DNA of 62,562 bases from an uncultured Parabacteroides sp. (GTDB lineage Bacteria > Bacteroidota > Bacteroidia > Bacteroidales > Tannerellaceae), in contig CASFNG010000010.1 of NCBI GenBank assembly GCA_949296075.1, positions 1 to 62,562 on the forward strand, in the 5' to 3' direction. The number at the start of each line of letters is the position of its first letter. The first letter of the stretch is position 1. The notes under the pieces are model-generated. The model had not been told where the DNA came from. It was given only the letters and a program-made list of their open reading frames with translations, and made no database searches. The position numbers were made by a program, and so were the translations under genes. Of this stretch, positions 42,797-51,460 are shown piece by piece.

Positions 42797-44893
42797 ATGC
42801 TGGATCTGGATAAGCGTTCGATTACGTATCTTCCGGGTGTAGGGCCGAAAAAGGCGGACATCCTGCAAAAAGAGGCGGGCATCTCCTCGTACGAGGATCT
42901 GCTCTTTTATTTCCCGTATAAGTACATTGACCGGAGCCGCTTCTACAAGGTTTCCGAGATACGGGGCGATATGCCATATATCCAGCTGAAGGGGAAGATC
43001 CTCTATTTTGATACCTTGGGGGAAGGACGGAGCAAACGTCTCGTGGCGAAGTTCACCGATGGGACAGGGACGATCGACTTGGTATGGTTCAAGGGGCTGA
43101 ATTACGTGACCGATAAATACCGTTTGGATACGGAGTATATCGTGTTTGGCAAGCCGGTTGAGTTTGGTCACGCCTATAATATACCGCATCCGGACATCGA
43201 CTCGCTGGATCATGCGGACCAGGTAGCCAAGGGATTGACCCCTTTTTATAGCACGACCGAGAAAATGAAGAAGGCTTTCCTGAATTCCCGGGCGATCCAG
43301 AACCTGCAATATGCGCTGCTGAGCTGGCTCGACTGGAAACTGCCGGAGACACTCTCGCCCGACGTCTTGGAACGCGTCCGCCTGATGCCGTTCATGGAGG
43401 CGATACGGAATATCCATTTCCCCGAGTCGGTCGCCAAGCTGCGCGACGCTCAAGTACGCTTGAAGTTCGACGAGCTTTTTTTCATCCAGCTCAATATCTT
43501 ACGTACCGCCAGCATCCGGAAACAGAAATTGCGAGGGATCGTTTTCCCTACCGTAGGCCATTATTTCAATACCTTTTATAAAGAATATCTTCCTTTTGAG
43601 CTGACGAACGCCCAGAAGCGGGTGGTGCGGGAGATCCGTGCCGATATGGGAAGCGGGCGGCAGATGAACCGTTTGCTGCAAGGCGACGTGGGCAGCGGGA
43701 AGACCCTCGTGGGGCTGCTGGCGATGTTGCTGGCGATCGACAACCATTGCCAGGCCTGCATGATGGCGCCTACTGAGATCCTTGCCGCGCAGCATTACGC
43801 TACGGTCAAGGGTTTCTTGCGCGACATGGACGTGAAAGTCGCCCTGTTGACCGGCTCTACCCGGAAGAAGGAGCGCGAGAAGATCCTGCCCGCTATCGCT
43901 AACGGGGAGATCCAGATCGTGATCGGGACGCACGCCTTGATCGAGGAGACGGTGACTTTCGCCTCCTTGGGGCTGGCGATCATCGACGAGCAACACCGTT
44001 TCGGCGTGGAGCAGCGGTCGCGGTTATGGACGAAAAACGCGCAAGTGCCTCATGTGCTGGTGATGACGGCAACCCCTATACCCCGTACGCTTGCGATGAC
44101 CTTGTACGGAGATCTTGATGTCTCGGTGATCGACGAGTTGCCGCCCGGCCGTAAACCCATCCTGACGCTTCACCGTTATGATAACAAAAAGGCGCAATTG
44201 TATGAGTTCCTACGGAAGGAGATCCGGAAGGGACGGCAGGTTTATGTGGTCTATCCCTTGATCGAGGGGAACGAGAAGCTCGATTACAAGGATCTGGAGG
44301 CCGGGTTCGAGACCTTCAAGGAGGTGTTCCCCGAATACACGGTCTGCATGGTTCATGGGCGGATGAAGGCGGCGGACAAGGAAGAGGAGATGCGTAAGTT
44401 TATCTCCGGGGAGGCGCAGATCTTGTTGGCTACCACGGTGATCGAGGTGGGAGTTAACGTGCCGAACGCCTCCGTGATGGTGATCGAGAGCGCTGAGCGT
44501 TTCGGGCTTTCCCAGCTTCATCAGCTGCGCGGACGGGTCGGTCGCGGCGCCGAGCAGTCATATTGTATCCTCGTCTCTTCCTACAAATTGAGCAATGACA
44601 CCCGCAAACGGTTGGAGATCATGGTGAACAGCACCAATGGCTTCGAGATCGCGGAGGCGGATCTGCGCCTTCGCGGGCATGGCGACTTGGAAGGTACCCG
44701 GCAGAGCGGGGAAGGAATCGACCTGAAGATCGCCGATCTCGCGGCGGATGGGCAGATTCTTCAATTTGCCCGCGACATGGCTCAGCGAGTCCTTGACGAA
44801 GACCCTGATTTATTGTCCGAAACCCATCGGATATTGAGCGAAAGGCTCAAAACCTTGTTCTCCAAGAAGCTGAATTGGGGCATGATTAGCTAA
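42797..44893 (+). CDS. recG: ATP-dependent DNA helicase RecG
   Basis: 698 residues from ATG 42797. RecG remodels stalled replication forks and branched DNA. The N-terminal wedge domain (YLPGVGPKKADILQKEAG; VWFKGLNYV) is followed by helicase domains with QGDVGSGKTLVG (Walker A), AIIDEQHRFGVEQR (the RecG form of motif II), MTATPIPRTLAMTLYGD, IESAERFGLSQLHQLRGRVGRG and the late LRGHGDLEGTRQSG. It is the last gene of the operon that begins with the S8 protease. No clear terminator is visible after it. Confidence 0.97.
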   Translation: MLDLDKRSITYLPGVGPKKADILQKEAGISSYEDLLFYFPYKYIDRSRFYKVSEIRGDMPYIQLKGKILYFDTLGEGRSKRLVAKFTDGTGTIDLVWFKGLNYVTDKYRLDTEYIVFGKPVEFGHAYNIPHPDIDSLDHADQVAKGLTPFYSTTEKMKKAFLNSRAIQNLQYALLSWLDWKLPETLSPDVLERVRLMPFMEAIRNIHFPESVAKLRDAQVRLKFDELFFIQLNILRTASIRKQKLRGIVFPTVGHYFNTFYKEYLPFELTNAQKRVVREIRADMGSGRQMNRLLQGDVGSGKTLVGLLAMLLAIDNHCQACMMAPTEILAAQHYATVKGFLRDMDVKVALLTGSTRKKEREKILPAIANGEIQIVIGTHALIEETVTFASLGLAIIDEQHRFGVEQRSRLWTKNAQVPHVLVMTATPIPRTLAMTLYGDLDVSVIDELPPGRKPILTLHRYDNKKAQLYEFLRKEIRKGRQVYVVYPLIEGNEKLDYKDLEAGFETFKEVFPEYTVCMVHGRMKAADKEEEMRKFISGEAQILLATTVIEVGVNVPNASVMVIESAERFGLSQLHQLRGRVGRGAEQSYCILVSSYKLSNDTRKRLEIMVNSTNGFEIAEADLRLRGHGDLEGTRQSGEGIDLKIADLAADGQILQFARDMAQRVLDEDPDLLSETHRILSERLKTLFSKKLNWGMIS

Positions 44894-44997
44894 TGTGTTG
44901 TAAAACATATTCTTCCTTATGCTTTTGATTTTTAGTGATTTTTGCTGAAGTTTTAAAACTCCTTCAAGGTTATTGAAGAAATTTTTCGATAATCAAT

Positions 44998-45028
44998 TTT
45001 GCCGTAAAAAGCAAATTACCGACCTTTG
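44998..45028 (+). promoter_or_regulatory. Possible promoter of the M23 peptidase gene
   Basis: TTTG (44998-45001), a 19-base spacer and GACCTTTG (45021-45028) differ from consensus only in the first base of the -7 box. The leader would be about 65 bases. Confidence 0.55.
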
Positions 45029-45102
45029 AAAGGTTGATAATCAGGCAGAGATGCCCATGATTTTCAAAATCCCTTGGAAAATACACGAATGAAAGTTATC
45101 AA

Positions 45103-46323
45103 ATGAAGCGTATAAAGACATTCTTTTTTGCGTGTTGCGCCGTGTTGATTGCCTCGACCGCAGCCGCGGAAACGCCGGAAAAACCGGTAACACCCCATCA
45201 TCCCACTTATAGGCTTATGGACAAACGGGTGTCTGAATTGATGGCCGATCGGGTTGGCTTCAAGAAAGACATCGCCTTGAAAGAGCTCGCTTCCGTGAAC
45301 GAAAAAGCGGAATTGGAGGCGAAGGAGAGCCTGATGTACCCCGCTGATGAGCTGTATGGTGAATGGACGAACGAGTGGGTGAACCCCTTCCGCGGCAAAA
45401 AGATTGACCTGCCTGACTCCTGTAGGATTGATTGTTCCTCTTTTGTATTGCCCATCGATACGATGACACGGGTCACCTCTAAATACGGTCCGCGCCGTAG
45501 GAGGATGCACCGGGGGATCGACTTGAAGGTGCAAACGGGCGATACGATCCGCGCGGCTTTTGATGGAAAGATACGTATCAGGAACTACGAGCGCCGGGGA
45601 TATGGCTATTATTTGGTGATCCGTCATCCGAATGGATTGGAGACGGTGTACGGCCACCTGTCGAAGTTCTTGGTGGATCTGAACGATATTGTGCGGGCCG
45701 GACAGCCGATCGCCTTGGGAGGCAATACGGGGCGTTCCACGGGGTCGCACCTCCATTTCGAGACCCGTTTCCTCGGTCAGGCATTGAACCCCGCCGAGAT
45801 CATCGACTTCGAGAACGGCGTGCCCCATCAAGACGAGTATGTATTCCACAATGTCAAGATCAACGGACGTAAGAGCAACATCTATACCTCATCCAATAAC
45901 AAGATGGTCTATCACCGTGTGAAATCGGGCGACACCTTGGGCAAGATAGCCCGGATGTATGGCACGACGGTAGGCGAGCTTTGCCGGCTCAACGGCTTGA
46001 GATCCACCTCCGTTCTCCGCATCGGGCAGGCGATCCGTTGCAACGCCGGGATAGAATCTGCCGCGGGCAAGGCAAGCGCACGCAAGACTTCCAAGAAAGT
46101 AACGGTAGAGGCATCCAGTTCCGCTGCCGCCTCCTTGGGTGAGGAGGCCGTAGCTTCTACGGAAGGTACGGAGGCCGCTCCGGTTTACCACCGCATCAAG
46201 CCGGGGGATACCTTGGGAGCTATCGCGTTGAAATACGGGACTACCGTACGTAAGCTTTGCGAGTTGAACGGTATCACGAAGACTACCGTGCTGCGTTTGG
46301 GGCGTTCGTTACGTTGCTCTTGA
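45103..46323 (+). CDS. M23-family peptidoglycan peptidase with two LysM domains
   Basis: 406 residues with a signal peptide (ending AAAE near 22). The M23 domain (about 130-230) has the zinc ligands in RRMHRGIDLKVQTGD and TGSHLHFETRF. Two LysM repeats follow, HRVKSGDTLGKIARMYGTTV (near 268) and HRIKPGDTLGAIALKYGTTV (near 364), separated by a serine/alanine-rich linker. The protein binds and trims peptidoglycan in the periplasm, or activates other hydrolases if the active site were inactive, though the zinc residues look complete. It has its own promoter and terminator. Confidence 0.95.
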   Translation: MKRIKTFFFACCAVLIASTAAAETPEKPVTPHHPTYRLMDKRVSELMADRVGFKKDIALKELASVNEKAELEAKESLMYPADELYGEWTNEWVNPFRGKKIDLPDSCRIDCSSFVLPIDTMTRVTSKYGPRRRRMHRGIDLKVQTGDTIRAAFDGKIRIRNYERRGYGYYLVIRHPNGLETVYGHLSKFLVDLNDIVRAGQPIALGGNTGRSTGSHLHFETRFLGQALNPAEIIDFENGVPHQDEYVFHNVKINGRKSNIYTSSNNKMVYHRVKSGDTLGKIARMYGTTVGELCRLNGLRSTSVLRIGQAIRCNAGIESAAGKASARKTSKKVTVEASSSAAASLGEEAVASTEGTEAAPVYHRIKPGDTLGAIALKYGTTVRKLCELNGITKTTVLRLGRSLRCS

Positions 46324-46402
46324 GAGCGCCTTGACTAAAACGATACGACAAAAGAATAGTCCGATATAACCTTTTGGGTTGGCGGACAGCATGGAATAGA
46401 TG

Positions 46403-46441
46403 AGCCGTCCGGTAAGATCCGTCTTGCCGGACGGCTTTTTT
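46403..46441 (+). terminator. Terminator after the M23 peptidase gene
   Basis: A perfect 15-base stem (46403-46417 with 46422-46436), four-base loop TCCG, then TTTTT. Confidence 0.94.
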
Positions 46442-46529
46442 ATGGCTTCTACCGAGGACTACCTGCCGCGGATCCCCGCTCTCCGTCGCGGAAGTGTGGT
46501 ATCTGGTGTGAAATGGGCAGGATATTCCG

Positions 46530-46537
46530 TATCTTCG
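46530..46537 (+). promoter_or_regulatory. -7 box of the GH16 gene
   Basis: TATCTTCG followed by CG. It lies 44 bases before the start at 46582 and excludes an in-frame start at 46513. Confidence 0.7.
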
Positions 46538-46581
46538 CGATAAAGAGAATATTTTTTATCGAAAAAGAAAACAGGTGTATC

Positions 46582-47370
46582 ATGAAACAAGGCATGTTTT
46601 TAATGGGGCTGTCGGCGCTCCTGTCGCTGTCGGTCATGGCCGGATGTCAGCATCGGCAAGAGGAATGGAAATTGGTTTGGGAAGAGAATTTCGACCAGGA
46701 GGATCACTTCGATGAGGCCTCGTGGAGCAAGATCCCGAGGGGAACGTCGGACTGGAACAATTATATGTCGGATTTCGACTCCTGCTATGCCATGCGCGAC
46801 GGCCATTTGGTGCTGCGCGGGCTGGTCAATCACAGTCTTCCCCGCGATACCGCCCCGTTCATCACGGGAGGTGTCTATACGAAAGGTAAGGTGGGCTTTT
46901 CCGACGGGCGGCTGGAGATCCGCGCCAAGCTGCACGGAGCCACGGGAGCCTGGCCCGCTTTTTGGCTATTACCCGAGAACGAGGGATGGCCGAACGGAGG
47001 AGAGATCGATATTATGGAACGCCTGAACAACGATTCCATCGCCTATCAGACCGTCCATTCCGCCTATACCCACATCTTAGGCATCAAGGATAACCCGAAG
47101 CAGGGAGGGATAGGAGCGATCAACCGCGACGATTATAATGTATATGGCGTGGAGATGTATCGCGACAGTCTCGTGTTCTTTATCAACGATACCCGAACCT
47201 TCGCCTATCCCCGTATCGAGACCGATAAGGAGGGGCAGTTCCCCTTCGCGGACAAGGATTTCTACCTGCTGCTTGATATGCAGTTAGGCGGAAGCTGGGT
47301 AGGGGCGGTCGATCCTGCCGACCTGCCTGTCGAGATGGAGATCGACTGGGTTCGTTTCTACCGGAAATGA
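46582..47370 (+). CDS. GH16-family beta-glucanase-like lipoprotein
   Basis: 262 residues from ATG 46582. The lipobox is VMAGC (cysteine near 22). The jelly-roll domain carries the GH16 active-site signature GGEIDIMERL, with two catalytic glutamates, preceded by GAWPAFWLLPENEGWPNGG. GH16 enzymes cut beta-1,3, mixed beta-1,3/1,4 or galactan bonds; the E-I-D-I-M-E pattern with the extra residue is the laminarinase/agarase type. It is monocistronic, outside a PUL, so its role is unclear. A start at 46513 would precede the promoter and is rejected. Confidence 0.93.
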   Translation: MKQGMFLMGLSALLSLSVMAGCQHRQEEWKLVWEENFDQEDHFDEASWSKIPRGTSDWNNYMSDFDSCYAMRDGHLVLRGLVNHSLPRDTAPFITGGVYTKGKVGFSDGRLEIRAKLHGATGAWPAFWLLPENEGWPNGGEIDIMERLNNDSIAYQTVHSAYTHILGIKDNPKQGGIGAINRDDYNVYGVEMYRDSLVFFINDTRTFAYPRIETDKEGQFPFADKDFYLLLDMQLGGSWVGAVDPADLPVEMEIDWVRFYRK

Positions 47371-47404
47371 AGATCCCTCGCGAGGCGATATGATCTGTAA
47401 AGAG

Positions 47405-47429
47405 GCCGTTCCAAGGAACGGCTTTTTTT
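47405..47429 (+). terminator. Terminator after the GH16 gene
   Basis: GCCGTTCC (47405-47412) and GGAACGGC (47415-47422) with a two-base gap, then seven T. Confidence 0.9.
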
Positions 47430-47505
47430 GTGCCTTCCCGACCGGGGAAATCCCCTTTTCGGCGTTTGTTGGTCAAGTTTCGCGGAAACTTGCGCGTCTT
47501 TTTCC

Positions 47506-47513
47506 TATATTCG
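47506..47513 (+). promoter_or_regulatory. -7 box of the DUF1599 gene
   Basis: TATATTCG followed by CG, 20 bases before the ATG at 47534. Confidence 0.72.
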
Positions 47514-47533
47514 CGCTATAATCAGGAAGATAT

Positions 47534-48079
47534 ATGCCAGATACGAGAGAACAATTCGAGCAGGTGATCGCCCTTTGCCGGGATCTGTTCGAGAAGAAAC
47601 TGAAGGATTACGGTCCCTCATGGCGCATCATGCGCCCCGAGTCGGTGACCGACCAGATATTTATCAAGGCGAACCGGATCCGTAGCTTGGAGATCAAGGG
47701 GAAAAGCATGGTCGACGAGGGGATACGGCCCGAGTTCATAGGGATCGTCAATTACGGGGTGATCGGCCTGATCCAGCTCGCCTTGGGTTTTGCCGACACC
47801 ACCGACATCCCGAACGAGAAGGCGCTTGAGCTGTACGACCGCTATATCACCCAGACGAAAGAGCTGATGTACGCCAAGAACCATGACTACGACGAGGCGT
47901 GGCGGGGGATGCGGATCAGCTCATACACCGACCTGATCCTGATGAAGCTCTACCGCACCAAGCAGATCGAGAGCCACGGGGGGAAAACACTTGTCTCCGA
48001 GGGAATCGACGCGAACTACATGGATATGATAAATTACGCCCTCTTCGGGCTGATCAAGTTAGAATTCGGTGAGGCATGA
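47534..48079 (+). CDS. DUF1599 protein with two tandem copies of the domain
   Basis: 181 residues, cytoplasmic. The two halves are repeats of each other: FEKKLKDYGPSWRIMRP with FIKANRIRSLEIKGKS and IVNYGVIGLIQLALG in the first, MYAKNHDYDEAWRGMR with LMKLYRTKQIESHGGK and MINYALFGLIKLEFG in the second. The DUF1599 function is not established; the all-helical pattern with conserved acidic and lysine residues recalls nucleotide pyrophosphohydrolases of the MazG kind, but I could not confirm their metal motif. The stop overlaps the start of the DoxX-like gene by four bases. The neighbour tpiA suggests a housekeeping role. Confidence 0.9.
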   Translation: MPDTREQFEQVIALCRDLFEKKLKDYGPSWRIMRPESVTDQIFIKANRIRSLEIKGKSMVDEGIRPEFIGIVNYGVIGLIQLALGFADTTDIPNEKALELYDRYITQTKELMYAKNHDYDEAWRGMRISSYTDLILMKLYRTKQIESHGGKTLVSEGIDANYMDMINYALFGLIKLEFGEA

Positions 48080-49389
48080 GCCGGGCGGATTATAGAGAGA
48101 CCGGGTTGAAAGCGCTGGCGGAGGCCTGCCGCCTCCTGTTGGGCGCGGTGTTCGTCTTCTCCGGTACGGTGAAGGCGGTGGATCCGATGGGGGGAGCTAT
48201 CAAGATAGGCGAGTACCTTTCCTCCTTCGGGATGGAGTGGGCGCGTCCCTTCGAGGTCCCTTTGGCGTTCAACCTGTCGGCGCTTGAGTTCATGTTAGGC
48301 GTCTGCCTGCTGTTAGGGGTATACCGCCGCTACACGACCTTCCTCACGCTGCTGCTGATGCTCTTCATGACACCGCTGACGCTCTATCTGGCCCTGTTCA
48401 ATCCCGTATCCGATTGCGGCTGCTTCGGCGACGCGGTGACGCTCACCAACTGGCAGACCTTCGGCAAGAACGTCGTCCTCCTTGCGGCGGCCGTTTACCT
48501 CTTCATCCATAACCAGCGGATGTTCCCCTGCTACACCTTCCATGTCTATTGGTTCGTGGCGCTGTGGGCTTACCTCTATGCGGTCGGTTTCGCGTATCGC
48601 AACTACAATCATCTGCCTATCGTGGATTTCCGCCCGTATAAGATCGGGGCGAACCTGCCCGCCTTGATGTCGATCCCCGAGGGGGCGCCCGAGGATGAGT
48701 ACAACTATTCCTTCATTTACGAGAAAGAGGGGAAGCGGCAGGAGTTCTCGCTCGACGACGCGCCTACCGAGGACAGCACCTGGACCTTCGTGGAGTCGCG
48801 TACGGAGCTGATCCGGCAAGGCTATGTGCCGCCTATCAGCGGGTTCGCCATCTACGACAACGAGGGCGCCGACGTGACCGGGCGGCTGCTCTCCGATCCC
48901 AAGCCGCTCTTCCTGCTCATCCTGCCCCGGGTGGAGGAGGCGGACGACGACCGGATCGACGAGATCAACAACGTATATGACTATTCCTTGGAGAACGACC
49001 TTGGATTCTATGGCGTGTCAGGCTCCTCTGCCGAGGAGGTTGCCAAGTGGGGCGACGGGACGGGGGCGGAATATCCCATCCTCTTCGCCGACGACGTGCT
49101 GCTGAAGACGATCGTCCGCTCCAATCCCGGCCTCGTGCTGCTGCGCGAGGGCACCATCCTCATGAAGTGGCATTACAACGATATACCCGGCGAGGAGGGG
49201 CTGAAAGAGGCGATAGACAACTGCCTCTTGGGAAATCCGGGGCGTCAGGCGCGAGAAGATGGCCGGTTGATAACCAACCTATTCAGTTTTGCCGTACCTT
49301 TGTCGTTGGTATTAGTCTATGACATCCTCAAGAACCGTTCCCGGAGAAAACGGGAGAAGGAGGGGAAGGATTCCGGAAAACCTGAGTGA
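48076..49389 (+). CDS. DoxX/MauE-like membrane protein with thioredoxin-like C-terminal domain (BT_3928 family)
   Basis: 437 residues. The N-terminal half has about four membrane helices with the MauE/DoxX look (GAVFVFSGTVKAVDPMGG, then ALEFMLGVCLLLGVYRR) and a CGCFG cysteine motif near residues 116-120. The C-terminal soluble part (FLLILPRVEEADDDRIDEIN, PILFADDVLLKTIVRSNPG, VLLREGTILMKWHYND) resembles a thioredoxin fold without a CxxC pair, followed by a last hydrophobic segment (NLFSFAVPLSLVLVYDIL). It may pass electrons across the membrane, as MauE-like proteins are thought to. Translationally coupled to the DUF1599 gene and 39 bases before tpiA. Confidence 0.87.
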   Translation: MSRADYRETGLKALAEACRLLLGAVFVFSGTVKAVDPMGGAIKIGEYLSSFGMEWARPFEVPLAFNLSALEFMLGVCLLLGVYRRYTTFLTLLLMLFMTPLTLYLALFNPVSDCGCFGDAVTLTNWQTFGKNVVLLAAAVYLFIHNQRMFPCYTFHVYWFVALWAYLYAVGFAYRNYNHLPIVDFRPYKIGANLPALMSIPEGAPEDEYNYSFIYEKEGKRQEFSLDDAPTEDSTWTFVESRTELIRQGYVPPISGFAIYDNEGADVTGRLLSDPKPLFLLILPRVEEADDDRIDEINNVYDYSLENDLGFYGVSGSSAEEVAKWGDGTGAEYPILFADDVLLKTIVRSNPGLVLLREGTILMKWHYNDIPGEEGLKEAIDNCLLGNPGRQAREDGRLITNLFSFAVPLSLVLVYDILKNRSRRKREKEGKDSGKPE

Positions 49390-49428
49390 GATTTTTTGAT
49401 TTGTATTACATATTTAATTTATTGAGTT

Positions 49429-50184
49429 ATGAGAAAGAATATTGTTGCAGGAAACTGGAAAATGAACACGACACTCGCTGAGGGTCTCGCGTTGGCTAAA
49501 GGATTGGATGAGGCCTTGAAAGGCAAGACCCCTAACTGCGATGTAATCATCGGCACCCCTTTCACGCACCTGGCAAGCGTAGCGGCCGCTATCGATACCA
49601 ACAAGATCGGCGTGGCAGCCGAGAACTGCGCCGACAAGGAGAAGGGCGCCTTCACGGGTGAGGTATCCGCCGCTATGGTAGCCTCCACGGGCGCTAAATA
49701 CGTGATCTTAGGCCACTCCGAGCGTCGCGCTTACTATCATGAGACTCCGGAGATCCTGAAGACGAAGGTACAGTTGGCCTTGGCCAATGGCTTGACCCCG
49801 ATCTTCTGCATCGGCGAGGTGCTGGAGGAGCGCGAGGCTGGCAAGCACTTCGAGGTGGTCGACGCGCAGATCGCCGGTTCCCTGTTCGACCTGTCCGCCG
49901 AGGAGTTCGGCAAGATCATCCTGGCTTACGAGCCGGTTTGGGCGATCGGTACGGGCAAGACGGCTACGGCTGACCAAGCTGAGGAGATCCACGCGCATAT
50001 CCGTGCCACGCTGGCTGCCAAGTATGGCAAGGAAGTGGCCGAGAACTGCACCATCCTGTACGGTGGAAGCTGCAACGCCGGCAACGCGAAAGAGCTGTTC
50101 GCCAAGCCCGACGTGGATGGCGGCTTGATCGGTGGCGCTTCGCTCTCCGTAGAGAAATTCATGCCGATTATCGAGGCTTTCTGA
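49429..50184 (+). CDS. tpiA: Triose-phosphate isomerase
   Basis: 251 residues, full length. Interconverts glyceraldehyde 3-phosphate and dihydroxyacetone phosphate in glycolysis. The active-site lysine (GNWKMN), the catalytic histidine (ILGHSERR) and the catalytic glutamate with loop 6 ([15 protein letters not shown]) are present, plus the phosphate-binding [11 protein letters not shown] terminator follows 20 bases after the stop. Confidence 0.98.
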   Translation: MRKNIVAGNWKMNTTLAEGLALAKGLDEALKGKTPNCDVIIGTPFTHLASVAAAIDTNKIGVAAENCADKEKGAFTGEVSAAMVASTGAKYVILGHSERRAYYHETPEILKTKVQLALANGLTPIFCIGEVLEEREAGKHFEVVDAQIAGSLFDLSAEEFGKIILAYEPVWAIGTGKTATADQAEEIHAHIRATLAAKYGKEVAENCTILYGGSCNAGNAKELFAKPDVDGGLIGGASLSVEKFMPIIEAF

Positions 50185-50203
50185 TCGATACGAATCCAAG
50201 CGG

Positions 50204-50232
50204 GGGAGGCTCGCTGAGCCTCCCTTCTTTTT
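50204..50232 (+). terminator. Terminator of tpiA, 15 bases before the next gene
   Basis: GGGAGGCTC (50204-50212) and GAGCCTCCC (50216-50224) with a three-base loop, then TTCTTTTT. It is unusually close to the SPOR-domain gene start (50247). Confidence 0.9.
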
Positions 50233-50246
50233 AAAAAATTACGAAT

Positions 50247-50747
50247 ATGCGTAAACTACCTTGTTTCCTTTCGCTGATCGCCCTCTCATTGGCGGTCTCT
50301 CCCACCTTGTCCGCCCAGGCGGAGGGTGAGCGATACACCATTGTCGACGCGTTACGGCGCTCCGAGCCCGGGAAGGGGGAGGTCGTCATCCACCAGTCGC
50401 CCGCCATTGACAGACTGATCGGTGAGCGTATGCGCGGGGCGGATGTAGAGACGACCGATAGCCTGACCTACCTGAAGGTGCAGGGATACCGCACGCAGGT
50501 GTTCTCGGGGAATAACCAGCGAGCCTCGAAAGACGAGGCCTTCAAGAAGGAGAAGGAGATCAAGGAGCTGTTTCCCAACGTGCCGACCTACGTCACCTAC
50601 GACGCGCCGTTCTGGAAGCTGCGGGTGGGCGATTTCCGCTCGCACGAGGAGGCCTATCACATGATGCGCCTCTTGATGGACGCGTTCCCCGGCTTCGGGA
50701 AGGAGATGTATATCGTACGGGAAGAGATAAAAATCCCCCTAAATTAA
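50247..50747 (+). CDS. SPOR-domain protein, exported
   Basis: 166 residues with a signal peptide (ending LSAQ near 24). The C-terminal SPOR domain (about 85-160) shows [40 protein letters not shown] and [20 protein letters not shown] domains bind denuded peptidoglycan glycans, often at the division site, so it probably acts in the periplasm during cell-wall remodelling. It sits between tpiA, with a terminator in between, and folE (5 bases away). It has no room for a separate promoter, so read-through or a leaderless start is implied. Confidence 0.9.
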   Translation: MRKLPCFLSLIALSLAVSPTLSAQAEGERYTIVDALRRSEPGKGEVVIHQSPAIDRLIGERMRGADVETTDSLTYLKVQGYRTQVFSGNNQRASKDEAFKKEKEIKELFPNVPTYVTYDAPFWKLRVGDFRSHEEAYHMMRLLMDAFPGFGKEMYIVREEIKIPLN

Positions 50748-50752
50748 TTATC

Positions 50753-51343
50753 ATGCCAGAGATAGACGAGCGGACCTTGCGTGCGCAAGAGGCCTTGGCG
50801 GGCCATTATAAGGAGATATTGGGCTTGCTGGGCGAGGATGTCACGCGGGAAGGTCTCGTAAAGACGCCAGGACGCGTGGCGAAAGCCATGCAGTTTCTAA
50901 CGAAAGGATACCACGAGGATCCGGAGGCGGTGTTGCGCTCCGCCATGTTCCAGGAGGAGGACTACAAGCAGATGGTGATCGTGAAGGATATTGACTTCTT
51001 CTCGCTTTGCGAGCATCATATGCTCCCTTTCTTCGGAAAGGCGCACGTGGCCTATATCCCCAAGAAATATATCACGGGCCTGAGCAAGATCCCCCGGGTG
51101 GTGGACATCTTCGCCCGCAGGCTCCAGATACAGGAGCGGATGACGATGCAGATCAAGGAGTGCATCCAGAAGACGCTCGACCCGTTGGGCGTGATGGTGG
51201 TGATCGAGGCGCAGCATATGTGTATGCAGATGCGCGGCGTGGAGAAGCAGAACTCCCTGACGACCACCTCCGACTTCACGGGCTTTTTCCAGCAGGCGAA
51301 GACCCGCGAGGAATTCATGAACCTGATCAAGCATAACCGCTAA
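50753..51343 (+). CDS. folE: GTP cyclohydrolase I
   Basis: 196 residues. First step of folate (and pterin) synthesis: GTP to dihydroneopterin triphosphate. Zinc ligands and active site are visible: [20 protein letters not shown] with Cys and two His, and [19 protein letters not shown] with the third ligand Cys and substrate contacts. The [20 protein letters not shown] segment is conserved as well. Starts five bases after the SPOR-domain gene. Confidence 0.97.
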   Translation: MPEIDERTLRAQEALAGHYKEILGLLGEDVTREGLVKTPGRVAKAMQFLTKGYHEDPEAVLRSAMFQEEDYKQMVIVKDIDFFSLCEHHMLPFFGKAHVAYIPKKYITGLSKIPRVVDIFARRLQIQERMTMQIKECIQKTLDPLGVMVVIEAQHMCMQMRGVEKQNSLTTTSDFTGFFQQAKTREEFMNLIKHNR

Positions 51344-51374
51344 AGGCGATTTATTTACTTTTTAGTTAAAAAAA

Positions 51375-51410
51375 TGAGAGGATGCCGCAGCGTTTCCGGC
51401 ATCTTTCTCA
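51375..51410 (+). terminator. Probable terminator after folE
   Basis: TGAGA and GATGCCG pair with CGGCATC and TCTCA around a nine-base loop. The following sequence is T-rich but interrupted. Confidence 0.6.
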
Positions 51411-51460
51411 TCTATCTCTTTTAGAGAGTGTTTCTTTTTGTGAATCTTAAATACCTTATT

